Origin: Clostridia bacterium
GTDB taxonomy: Bacteria > Bacillota > Clostridia > Lachnospirales > Lachnospiraceae
DNA length: 64,000 nucleotides
Assembly: GCA_910575625.1 (NCBI GenBank)
Contig: CAJTFD010000004.1
Span: 230,836 to 294,835, forward strand
Direction of reading: 5' to 3'
Shown: in pieces, positions 54,229-62,278 of the stretch
Position numbering within the stretch: position 1 is the stretch's first letter
How the letters are laid out: every line of letters begins with the position of its first letter
The notes under the pieces: generated by a model
The model's database searches: none
Seen by the model: the letters and a program-made list of their open reading frames with translations, nothing else
What the model was told of the DNA's origin: nothing
Program-made: the position numbers and the translations under genes

Positions 54229-55347
54229 ATGTCAAGGCGTGGAGAAAACATAAGAAAGAGGAAAGATGGCCGATGGGAGGGACGGTACTATACACAGGAC
54301 CCGCAGACTGGACAGAGTTCGGTACACTCTGTATATGCGAAGACCTATGGAGAAGTCAAAGAAAGATTATCTGCCGCAAAGCAATCTGCGAAAACAGCCC
54401 AGGAAGTGGAGCATGAGAGGAGAACACTCTATCTCGATACCGTGGCAGAGGAATGGCTTTCGATAGTCAGCGCCGAAAAAAAATATGCGACCTATATAAA
54501 ATACCGCACTGTCTATGAAAAACATATCCGGGAGAAAGTGGGAAAGGTCATATTATCAGGATCAGACAGCAGGATCTGGGATGGGGTCGTTTGGAACAAA
54601 GAGCAGGAAGTCCTGTCGGATAGCCTGCAAAAGAGCATTGCCTGTGTGTTGAACCAGATCTTTGACTATGCGGCTTTGCATCATAACTGTATCATATCTC
54701 AATATGTATTCCCCAGGAAGAAAAAACATTCCAGGCCGGTAGGGATCCTGGATCTTTCTGAGCAGACGAGATTGCTGCGATGTCTTTATGACAGGATGGA
54801 TGAATATAAACTGGGGATCGTGGTCTGCATCTTTACCGGACTGCGCTTGGGGGAGATCTGTTCTCTAAAGTGGAGAGACATAGACCTGGACAGGAGGGTC
54901 CTGCATGTAAATACGACGGTACAGCGCATTGCGGTGGAGGGAAAAGATACAAAGACAGTGCTCCTGGAAGGGGAGCCGAAGAGTATATTTTCCAAGAGAG
55001 AGATCCCTTTGCCGGACGAGCTCGTGGATCTGCTCATACCCTATCGGAGCAATGCCGGGGAGTATGTGATCAATCGGAACAGCCCGATGGAGCCGCGGAC
55101 TTATCAGAACAAATTCCATAGATATCTCCGTTCAGCGGGGATAAAGAAGACAAATTTCCACGTACTGCGGCACACGTTTGCGACAAATTGCGTAAATGGC
55201 GGGATGGATATCAAGAGTCTCAGCGAGATCTTAGGTCACTCTAATGTGAGGATCACTCTGGACTGTTACACGCATCCTACGCTGGAGACGAAACGTCAGT
55301 ATATGAATTCACTCTCTTCTATTTATGGTCAGATACTGGGTCAGTGA
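54229..55347 (+). CDS. Tyrosine recombinase / integrase
   Basis: A 372-residue site-specific recombinase. The N-terminal part (1-55) looks like an AP2-type arm-binding domain (RRGENIRKRKDGRWEGRYY), then a SAM-like core-binding domain (70-165). The catalytic domain has Arg206 in TGLRLGEI, Lys near 250 in EGEPKSIFSKREIPLP, His311 and Arg314 in HVLRHTFATN, His337 in EILGHSNV and nucleophile Tyr347 in CYTHP. All residues are present, so it should be active. CAGGAGGG precedes the ATG. It lies inside the invertible segment whose ends it probably recombines; no excisionase or phage genes are near. Confidence 0.93.
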   Translation: MSRRGENIRKRKDGRWEGRYYTQDPQTGQSSVHSVYAKTYGEVKERLSAAKQSAKTAQEVEHERRTLYLDTVAEEWLSIVSAEKKYATYIKYRTVYEKHIREKVGKVILSGSDSRIWDGVVWNKEQEVLSDSLQKSIACVLNQIFDYAALHHNCIISQYVFPRKKKHSRPVGILDLSEQTRLLRCLYDRMDEYKLGIVVCIFTGLRLGEICSLKWRDIDLDRRVLHVNTTVQRIAVEGKDTKTVLLEGEPKSIFSKREIPLPDELVDLLIPYRSNAGEYVINRNSPMEPRTYQNKFHRYLRSAGIKKTNFHVLRHTFATNCVNGGMDIKSLSEILGHSNVRITLDCYTHPTLETKRQYMNSLSSIYGQILGQ

Positions 55348-55389
55348 TGGGGTAAAACGCTGTGTTTTAAAGGGATGGGGGCGGTTTTT

Positions 55390-55412
55390 TCGCAGATTAT
55401 GTGAATCTGCGA
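55390..55412 (-). repeat. Right inverted repeat / recombination site
   Basis: Reverse complement of the left site, base for base over 23 bp, with the centre reading ATGTG. Outside it lies GATCTTATTATC, with no T-run, so transcripts leaving the segment here would not be terminated. Confidence 0.85.
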
Positions 55413-55486
55413 GATCTTATTATCACCAAGATATCAAAAAATATACATAATACAGACGATTTCCATAAAATGGAGGTGCAGGCAGG

Positions 55487-57751
55487 ATGGCTATATGTCT
55501 GTATGAACACAATCAGAGTGCCTATAGAGCGGCGGAGGTCATGCTCTCCAGAGAGGGTATGGCGGCTGTGATCCATCCCACCGGGACGGGCAAATCTTTT
55601 ATCGGTTTTAAGTTATGCGAGGATCACCCGGATAAAAAGATCTGCTGGCTGTCTCCGTCTAAATACATATTTGCCACACAGCTTGAGAATCTTGCGCGCG
55701 CGAGCGGGGGATATCGGCCGGGGAATGTGGACTTTATCACCTATGCACGTCTCATGAACATGACGGATACGGAGATGGGGGCGGTCAGGCCAGACTACAT
55801 CATCCTTGACGAATTTCATCGGTGCGGGGCATCGGCCTGGGGGCAGGGTGTCAGGAGGTTCCTCAATCTGTATGAGGGCGTGCCGCTCCTGGGGCTCTCC
55901 GCCACGGCGGTCCGCTATCTGGATAACCAGAGGGATATGGCGGATGAATTGTTTGACGGGCATATCGCCAGCAGGATGACCTTGGGCGAGGCCATTGTGA
56001 GGGGGATCTTAGATCCGCCCAAATATGTCCAGTCCGTCTATTCCTACATGGATGATCTGGAAAAATACGGTGAGAAGGTCCGTCGTATCAAGGATCAAAA
56101 GCGCAGGGAGCAGGCGGAGGATCATCTGGAGAAGTTAAAGAGGGCTTTGGATAAAGCGGAAGGGCTGGATGTGCTCTTTGACAGGCACATGACGGAGCGG
56201 TGCGGCAAATATATCGTCTTCTGCGCGAATCATGGAGCTATGCTGGAAGCGATCGGGAAGGTGGGAGAGTGGTTCCATCTGGTCGATGAGGAGCCTCATA
56301 TCTATTCCCTGTATACGGAAGACCCTGCCGCCAGCGAGTCTTTTCAGAGATTCAAAGAAGATGGGGATGCAGGTCATCTGAAGCTGCTCTTTTGTATCGA
56401 TGCCCTGAATGAGGGCGTACATGTGGAAAATGTATCCGGGGTCATACTCCTGCGTCCCACCGTGTCCCCGGTCATCTACAAACAGCAGATAGGGAGGGCT
56501 CTGTCCGCATCCAGGCAGACAAGGCCGGTGATCTTTGATGTGGTGAACAATATCGAGAATCTCTACAGCATCGATGCCGTCAGAAATGAGATGGAGGATG
56601 CCCTTATATTTATGCGGGCGAGCGGGAAGGAAAGGGAGATCGCCAATGAGACTTTCGAGGTGACGGGCGAGCTGAAGGACTGCCTGCGGCTCTTTAAGGC
56701 CATGGAGGGGATCCTGGCTGTTTCCTGGGATATGATGTATCGGGAAGCCAAGAGATATTATGAGGAGCATGGGGATCTGCTCCCTGTATCCACCTATGAG
56801 ACAGAGGCTGGATATGCCCTTGGGAGATGGGTCGTGACCCAGCGGACGAACCGCCGGAAAGAGGATCCTTCTATGACCAGGGAGCGGATCGCGGCGCTGG
56901 AGCGGATCGGGATGGATTGGGATACAGCGCAGGATCGGACCTGGAACTCTTTTTATCGAGCGGCTGCAGAGTATTATAAAGCACACGGTGATCTGGATAT
57001 CCCGGCCGGATATGAGACCGAGGACGGTGTAAAGCTGGGGCGTCTGTACCGTGGGATCCGGAAGAAATATGTGGAAGGGAAGCTCTCGGAGGAGAGGATC
57101 GCGCAGTTGGAAGGGATCGGGATCGAGTGGGATTCTGTGCTGGTGCGCAAGTGGATGCGATATTATGGGCTTGCGGCGGAGTATTATAGCAAACATGGTG
57201 ATCTTAATATCCCGTATGATTATGCGGCTGATGGCATGAAGGTGGGTATATGGATCTCATCCCAGAGGGAGAGTTATGGTATCGGGAGACTTTCGCAGGA
57301 GCAGGTCCGGCTCCTGGAGGGTATCGGCATGAGCTGGGACCGGTTTGAGAGTAAATGGGAGCGGGGGTTTCAGTATTGTCAGCGGTATGTTGATGGATAT
57401 GGGGATATCAACCGTATCCCGGAGGATTTTCAGATTGATGGTTTTAAGCCGATCAGCTGGCTCCGTACGCAGAGATATCGGAAGAGGATCGGGAAGCTGT
57501 CCCAGGAGCGGATCGAGAGGTTGGAGTCGATCGGATTGAAGTGGGATAAGAATCAGGCTTTTTGGGAAAAGGGATATGCCCATGCGATGGAATATGTGAA
57601 GGTGCATGGGAGTATCCGAATGCCGGTGGGGTATGTCTGCGAGGATGGTTTTAAATTGAAGGGGTGGCTGAATAATCAGCGGACGCGGTTGAAGGGCGGG
57701 AAGCTGTCCCAGGAGCAGGTGGAGAAGCTGCGGGTAATCGGGGTTGTGTAG
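55487..57751 (+). CDS. DEAD/DEAH-box helicase with helicase-associated repeats
   Basis: A 754-residue superfamily 2 helicase. Walker A is HPTGTGKSF at 30-38 and the DExH box DEFH at 108-111, followed by SATAVRYL and the arginine-finger QIGRALSASRQTRP. Residues 415-754 contain five helicase-associated (HA) domains, each around 65-70 residues with a pattern such as YYKAHGDLDIPAGYETEDGV and WDTA or WDSV. The function of such proteins is unknown. The ATG follows GGAGGTGCAGG, 75 bp past the right recombination site. It is the first gene the flipped promoter would reach. Confidence 0.88.
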   Translation: MAICLYEHNQSAYRAAEVMLSREGMAAVIHPTGTGKSFIGFKLCEDHPDKKICWLSPSKYIFATQLENLARASGGYRPGNVDFITYARLMNMTDTEMGAVRPDYIILDEFHRCGASAWGQGVRRFLNLYEGVPLLGLSATAVRYLDNQRDMADELFDGHIASRMTLGEAIVRGILDPPKYVQSVYSYMDDLEKYGEKVRRIKDQKRREQAEDHLEKLKRALDKAEGLDVLFDRHMTERCGKYIVFCANHGAMLEAIGKVGEWFHLVDEEPHIYSLYTEDPAASESFQRFKEDGDAGHLKLLFCIDALNEGVHVENVSGVILLRPTVSPVIYKQQIGRALSASRQTRPVIFDVVNNIENLYSIDAVRNEMEDALIFMRASGKEREIANETFEVTGELKDCLRLFKAMEGILAVSWDMMYREAKRYYEEHGDLLPVSTYETEAGYALGRWVVTQRTNRRKEDPSMTRERIAALERIGMDWDTAQDRTWNSFYRAAAEYYKAHGDLDIPAGYETEDGVKLGRLYRGIRKKYVEGKLSEERIAQLEGIGIEWDSVLVRKWMRYYGLAAEYYSKHGDLNIPYDYAADGMKVGIWISSQRESYGIGRLSQEQVRLLEGIGMSWDRFESKWERGFQYCQRYVDGYGDINRIPEDFQIDGFKPISWLRTQRYRKRIGKLSQERIERLESIGLKWDKNQAFWEKGYAHAMEYVKVHGSIRMPVGYVCEDGFKLKGWLNNQRTRLKGGKLSQEQVEKLRVIGVV

Positions 57752-57810
57752 GGCCGGGCTGGATCTGACTGTTGGCGGTCATAAAGGACGATGCAGGAGG
57801 AGCGTTTGTT

Positions 57811-57981
57811 ATGATAGAGAGAGAGGATGCTATAAAGAACAGGACAGAGGATATGGACGGAGCTGGTCTCGAGACATCACGCAGCATCAAACAGCAGATC
57901 CCGCCTGCGGAGGCGGATCCCGATGAAGAGTGGGTGAAAAAATACATTGAGGAATTTGGGACTCCGCCGAGTTTCTTTTGA
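57811..57981 (+). CDS. Small acidic protein, unrecognised
   Basis: A 56-residue frame from ATG 57811, ten bases after AGGAGG. Composition is acidic (EREDAIKNRTEDMDG; DPDEEWVKKYIEEFG), with no hydrophobic segment. It lies between the helicase and the large glycan gene and may be a helicase partner. An upstream TTG at 57772 extends it by 13 residues. I know of no family. Confidence 0.5.
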   Translation: MIEREDAIKNRTEDMDGAGLETSRSIKQQIPPAEADPDEEWVKKYIEEFGTPPSFF

Positions 57982-58039
57982 GGGATATTTATATATAAAA
58001 TACGCTGAGATCTTATCATATTGTTTGGGAGAGTGTCCG

Positions 58040-61000
58040 ATGTCCGTTGATACAAAAAAGATAGGAAGATCCTTAAAGGTTTTTGCTGTGGTCCTTGGCA
58101 TGGCCTTTGTGGGGATGAGCATCATCGCAAAGAAAAAAAGGGCAGGTTCTGTTTACGACGATGAGCCCAAAGAGAAGAACCCGATGGCTGGGAAAAAAGT
58201 AGTTTTTGTGGAGGACGAGAACGATAAGGAAAATGCAGATGGCGTAAAAGGACATCTCGAAGCTGTGGGAGATAGTGAACTGCATCCGGGGTTTTACGAT
58301 AAATATGTAAAACGTGCCATGGATATCCTTTTGTCTTTCGCCGGTCTGGTCGTACTTTCACCAGTATATCTAGTGATCGCAGCCGCGATAAAGATTGAAG
58401 ATCCAGGTCCGGTCCTGTTTACGCAGAAGCGGGTGGGACAGGACAAGGAATATTTCAGTCTCCACAAGTTCAGGAGCATGAAGATGTCCACGCCGCACGA
58501 TGTGCCGACCCATATGCTGGATGATGCAGAACAGTACATAACTAAAGTAGGCAGATTCCTCCGTGCCCATAGCCTCGACGAGCTTCCCCAGATCTGGGAT
58601 ATCTTCATGGGTAACATGAGTGTGATCGGACCCCGGCCTGCCCTCTGGAATCAGGACCTCTTGATCGCGGAGCGTGATAAGTATGGCGTGAATAATGTAA
58701 AACCGGGACTTACCGGATGGGCGCAGATCAATGGACGGGATGAGCTGAAGATCCCAGATAAAGCGGAGCTGGATGGGGAATATGTCCGGAAGATGGGATT
58801 GCTGATGGATATCAGATGTTTTTTGGGTTCAGTTGGCGTGTTTGCGCATGATGGTTCTGTGGTGGAAGGCAGGACAGGAGAGACGGAGAAAGTGGCCCGT
58901 CATTACACGGATGGAAGATCGGTGTCTGAACTGACTGGTCAGATTGGATTTTCAAGACCTGTTGTTGTAGATAAAGCAGCGACAAAGAAGATATTGATCA
59001 CCGGTGCGGGTTCTTATATCGGAGAGTCTTTCTGTGTATATGCAGAAGAACATTATAAAGATGATCTTGAGATAGATGTTTTAGACATGATCGATCCGGA
59101 CTGGCGGAAGTATGATCTTTCCCAGTACGATATTGTGTATCATGTGGCGGGCATTGCCCATGCTGATGTCGGCCAAGTAGATGATGCGGCCCGAGAGAGA
59201 TATTATGCAGTGAATACAGACCTTGCGGTAGAGGTATGTGAGATCGCGAAAAAAGCAGGCGTGAAGGAATTTGTCTTCATGTCATCTATGATCGTGTACG
59301 GAGCATCGGCTGGATATGGCAAGAAAAAGGTCATTGATCGGGACACGGTCCCGGAGCCTGCGAATTTTTACGGCGACAGCAAGTTACAGGCGGATGTGGC
59401 TGTAAGGAACTTGGCAGATGAACACTTTACAGTTGTCGTCCTCCGTCCTCCGATGATCTATGGGAAGGGGAGCAGGGGGAACTATCCGATGCTGTCAAAA
59501 CTAGCGAAGAAGATGCCGGTATTCCCGGATGTTGAAAATGAACGGTCTATGCTGCATATAGATAACCTCTGTGAGTTCCTCTGTCAGGTCATGTTGGTGG
59601 AGAGTCCGGATCAGGCCGTGGTACTCATCCCGCAGGATCGTGAGTGGACGAAGACGAGCCAGATGGTGCAGGAGATTGCTGCGGTCAGCGGGAATAGGAT
59701 AAAACTCCTGAAGATCTTGGGGCCTGTTGTTGCAATCGGAGGAAAGATACCCGGAAAGATTGGCGGGCTGGTGGATAAAGCATTTGGGAACATGACGTAT
59801 GATCAAGGTATGAGTGACTATGAAGGATTGGATTATAGGGTTGTCAGGAGTTTGCGGGAAGCCATTGAGCGGACAGAAGGTCCTGATCCAGTGAAAAGAG
59901 TCCTGATCCTGGCTTCTGTCGCATCTATGATCGATCAGTTCAATATGCCGAATATCAGACTCCTGCAGGACATGGGATATACCGTGGATGTTGCCTGTAA
60001 TTTTGAAAAAGGGAGTACCTGTACTGTAGAGAAGATTGCAGAGCTGAGATCAAACCTCACAGAGATGGGGGTGATGTATTATCATATCGATCTTGATAGA
60101 AATGTGATGAATTTGCCGAAAGGCTGGATGGCATATGCTCAGGTAAAAAAGATTGTAAAGAAAAACAAGTATACATTCATACATTGTCATTCTCCTATCG
60201 GTGGTGTTATTGCCAGGATAGTAGGTCGTGAGTTGGGAGTTAAAGTCATATATACGGCTCATGGTTTCCATTTTTATGATGGCGCGCCAAAGAAAAACTG
60301 GATGGTCTATTATCCGATTGAAAAGCTTTTATCCAGGTGGACAGATACGCTGATCACGATAAACAAAGAGGATTTTGAACGAGCAAAAAAACATCTTCAT
60401 GCGAAAAAAACAGTATACATACCGGGAGTAGGTGTAGATACGGAGAAGTTTCGGTCAGGTGTGGTTGATGTGGAAAGGAAACGTTCTGAATTGGGTGTTG
60501 GAGAGGACGGATTGCTGCTCCTCTCTGTGGGGGAATTATCTGTTCGTAAAAACCATGAGGTTGTGATAAGAGCGCTGGCACTCCTTCCAGAAGAAGGGCG
60601 GAAACATATCCGGTATTTTATCTGTGGTCAAGGAGAACTGGGGGATTATTTGACATCTCTGGCACAGAGATTAAATGTGGATCTGACATTGCTCGGATTT
60701 CGGACAGATATTACAGAGTTGTGCTGTGCGGCGGATCTGTTTGTGTTCCCATCGAAGCAGGAGGGGCTTCCAGTAGCTCTCATGGAAGCAATCGCATGTA
60801 AGACGCCGGTAGTATGCAGTGATATTAGGGGAAACACGGATATTGTAAAAGAAAATCTATTCAAGCCGAATGATGTAGAAGGCCTCGTTGTATTATTAAA
60901 AAAATTGTTTTGGAATGGCTCATGTTTATATACACCAGAAGGATTAAAACAGAAGCTACAGAATTTAGTACTGGAAAATCATAGATGTCTGTTGAAGTTT

Positions 61001-61657
61001 GATTTCACGCATGTTGAAGAAAAAATGGAAAAAATTTATAGGGGGGGGGTAATGCGGTTTGAAAGATTACGAAATATCATCAGAAGAAAATACCTTCTGG
61101 ATCAACTGGGTATACCGGATGATGGTGTGATCCTATTATCGGTAGGCGAATTAAATGAGAATAAAAATCACGTTGCGGTTATCAAAGCACTTGCTCAGCT
61201 TAAAAATGATAGATTGCATTATTGTATTGCGGGGGCAGGGGCATTGGAGGATATGCTCCGGGAGATGGCGGAAGATAATGAAGTGAACCTCCATTTGTTG
61301 GGGTATCGTGATGATGTGCCGGAGTTAATGAGTATTGCAGATGTTTTTGTCCATCCATCATTCCGCGAGGGGTTACCAGTAGCACTTATGGAAGCTATGG
61401 TGGCAGGACTGCCGGTGATTGGTTCCGATATAAGAGGTATACGTGATCTGATTGAAGATGGAAAAGGTGGATGGGTCATAGATCCATATATTCCGCAAAC
61501 ATTGGAATACGTGCTGAAAGAGGCTTGCGAGAAAAAAACGATGTGGAAAGAAATGGGGAATCATAACCTGAACTTTATCCGGGATTTTGACAAGATGAAA
61601 GTAAAAAAAATTATGGGAAATGTCTATAAGGAGAAAGGGGGGTATAACAAGCTGTAA
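58040..61657 (+). CDS. Four-domain exopolysaccharide protein: sugar transferase, epimerase, GT4, GT4 half
   Basis: A 1205-residue fusion, far longer than any single family. Residues 90-285 form a polyprenyl-phosphate sugar-1-phosphate transferase (KRAMDILLSFAGL, QKRVGQDKEYFSLHKFRSMK, PGLTGWAQINGRDE). Residues 317-600 form an SDR epimerase (LITGAGSYIGES, the YGDSK catalytic pair). Residues 619-1000 are a full GT4 enzyme (HGFHFYDG, then EX7E in KQEGLPVALMEA). Residues 1004-1205 repeat only the GT4 donor half (FREGLPVALMEA). The join at residue 1000 is a run of nine Gs. An N-terminal helix (12-30) and the transferase helix place it at the membrane. ATG 58040 follows GGGAGAG. Confidence 0.8.
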   Translation: MSVDTKKIGRSLKVFAVVLGMAFVGMSIIAKKKRAGSVYDDEPKEKNPMAGKKVVFVEDENDKENADGVKGHLEAVGDSELHPGFYDKYVKRAMDILLSFAGLVVLSPVYLVIAAAIKIEDPGPVLFTQKRVGQDKEYFSLHKFRSMKMSTPHDVPTHMLDDAEQYITKVGRFLRAHSLDELPQIWDIFMGNMSVIGPRPALWNQDLLIAERDKYGVNNVKPGLTGWAQINGRDELKIPDKAELDGEYVRKMGLLMDIRCFLGSVGVFAHDGSVVEGRTGETEKVARHYTDGRSVSELTGQIGFSRPVVVDKAATKKILITGAGSYIGESFCVYAEEHYKDDLEIDVLDMIDPDWRKYDLSQYDIVYHVAGIAHADVGQVDDAARERYYAVNTDLAVEVCEIAKKAGVKEFVFMSSMIVYGASAGYGKKKVIDRDTVPEPANFYGDSKLQADVAVRNLADEHFTVVVLRPPMIYGKGSRGNYPMLSKLAKKMPVFPDVENERSMLHIDNLCEFLCQVMLVESPDQAVVLIPQDREWTKTSQMVQEIAAVSGNRIKLLKILGPVVAIGGKIPGKIGGLVDKAFGNMTYDQGMSDYEGLDYRVVRSLREAIERTEGPDPVKRVLILASVASMIDQFNMPNIRLLQDMGYTVDVACNFEKGSTCTVEKIAELRSNLTEMGVMYYHIDLDRNVMNLPKGWMAYAQVKKIVKKNKYTFIHCHSPIGGVIARIVGRELGVKVIYTAHGFHFYDGAPKKNWMVYYPIEKLLSRWTDTLITINKEDFERAKKHLHAKKTVYIPGVGVDTEKFRSGVVDVERKRSELGVGEDGLLLLSVGELSVRKNHEVVIRALALLPEEGRKHIRYFICGQGELGDYLTSLAQRLNVDLTLLGFRTDITELCCAADLFVFPSKQEGLPVALMEAIACKTPVVCSDIRGNTDIVKENLFKPNDVEGLVVLLKKLFWNGSCLYTPEGLKQKLQNLVLENHRCLLKFDFTHVEEKMEKIYRGGVMRFERLRNIIRRKYLLDQLGIPDDGVILLSVGELNENKNHVAVIKALAQLKNDRLHYCIAGAGALEDMLREMAEDNEVNLHLLGYRDDVPELMSIADVFVHPSFREGLPVALMEAMVAGLPVIGSDIRGIRDLIEDGKGGWVIDPYIPQTLEYVLKEACEKKTMWKEMGNHNLNFIRDFDKMKVKKIMGNVYKEKGGYNKL
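61041..61049. repeat. Run of nine Gs in coding sequence
   Basis: The tract lies within the TATAGG...GTAATG join. With nine Gs the frame continues through GTA ATG. With eight Gs it reads TAA and stops, and the overlapping ATG could start the second half as its own protein. With ten Gs it ends a few codons later. Confidence 0.85.
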
Positions 61658-62264
61658 ATATAATCTGCGAAAATGCGTGCTACATCGCCTTGTTTTGTAT
61701 GAAATTGAAATCTCAGATTTTATCATCATTAGTGTTGGTGAATTAAACAAAAATAAAAATCATGAGGTGATCATCCGGGCGGTGGCATCTTTGGGTATCC
61801 CTGAGGTTAAGTATCTCATAGTCGGAACGGGGAATCTGAAAGAACATCTTGTAAATGTGATCAGGAATCTAGGCATGGAAAAACAAGTTTATCTGTTGGG
61901 ATATAGGACGGATATTCAGGAATTGCTTTTTCTGGCAGATATATTTGCTTTCCCGTCTTTTCGTGAGGGGCTGGGACTGGCAGCAATAGAAGCCATGTGC
62001 TGTGGGCTGCCACTGCTTACATCTGACCGGCATGGGATCAATGATTATTCTGTAGATGGAGTGTCAGGGTATAAATGCGATCCAAATGATGTGGAAGGTG
62101 TTGCAGAAGGAATAAGAAAACTTAGATGCAACAAGGGATTGAGGAGAGTTATGGGGATAGTAAACATGGCAAGGGCAAAAATGTATGATAAAAAAGAGAC
62201 AGAACGAATCATGGAAGGGGTGTATGAGAGAGGATCATATCCTACATTAGAGACCGAAAGATGA
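61620..62264 (+). CDS. Glycosyltransferase GT4, donor-binding half only
   Basis: A 214-residue frame that covers only the C-terminal Rossmann half of a GT4 enzyme: FIIISVGELNKNKNHEVIIR, LIVGTGNLKEHL and the EX7E site in FREGLGLAAIEA. No acceptor-binding half precedes it. The start is unclear: ATG 61620 overlaps the previous gene in another frame, and a GTG near 61677 is also possible; neither has a good ribosome site. A run of six Gs at 61637-61642 lies where an indel would join it to the preceding protein. It may be an expressed fragment, or a cassette for recombination. Confidence 0.65.
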   Translation: MSIRRKGGITSCKYNLRKCVLHRLVLYEIEISDFIIISVGELNKNKNHEVIIRAVASLGIPEVKYLIVGTGNLKEHLVNVIRNLGMEKQVYLLGYRTDIQELLFLADIFAFPSFREGLGLAAIEAMCCGLPLLTSDRHGINDYSVDGVSGYKCDPNDVEGVAEGIRKLRCNKGLRRVMGIVNMARAKMYDKKETERIMEGVYERGSYPTLETER

Positions 62265-62278
62265 CAGGAGGTACAGGA

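Larger units (their letters stand above)
54017..55412. mobile_element. Predicted invertible DNA segment carrying a tyrosine recombinase
   Basis: The ends are exact inverted copies of a 23-bp site (54017-54039 and 55390-55412). The 1396-bp segment holds one gene, a tyrosine recombinase, and a perfect consensus promoter that points out of the left end. In the sequenced orientation that promoter faces azlD's far side, where no gene reads leftward. If the segment flips, the promoter maps to 55301-55329 and points at the helicase and exopolysaccharide genes. This is the layout of Salmonella hin, with a different recombinase class. Confidence 0.75.

Noticed and set aside
54229..55347. Prophage or integrative element integrase
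   Set aside because: No phage, conjugation or excision genes and no attachment-type direct repeats were seen; inverted ends fit inversion rather than integration.
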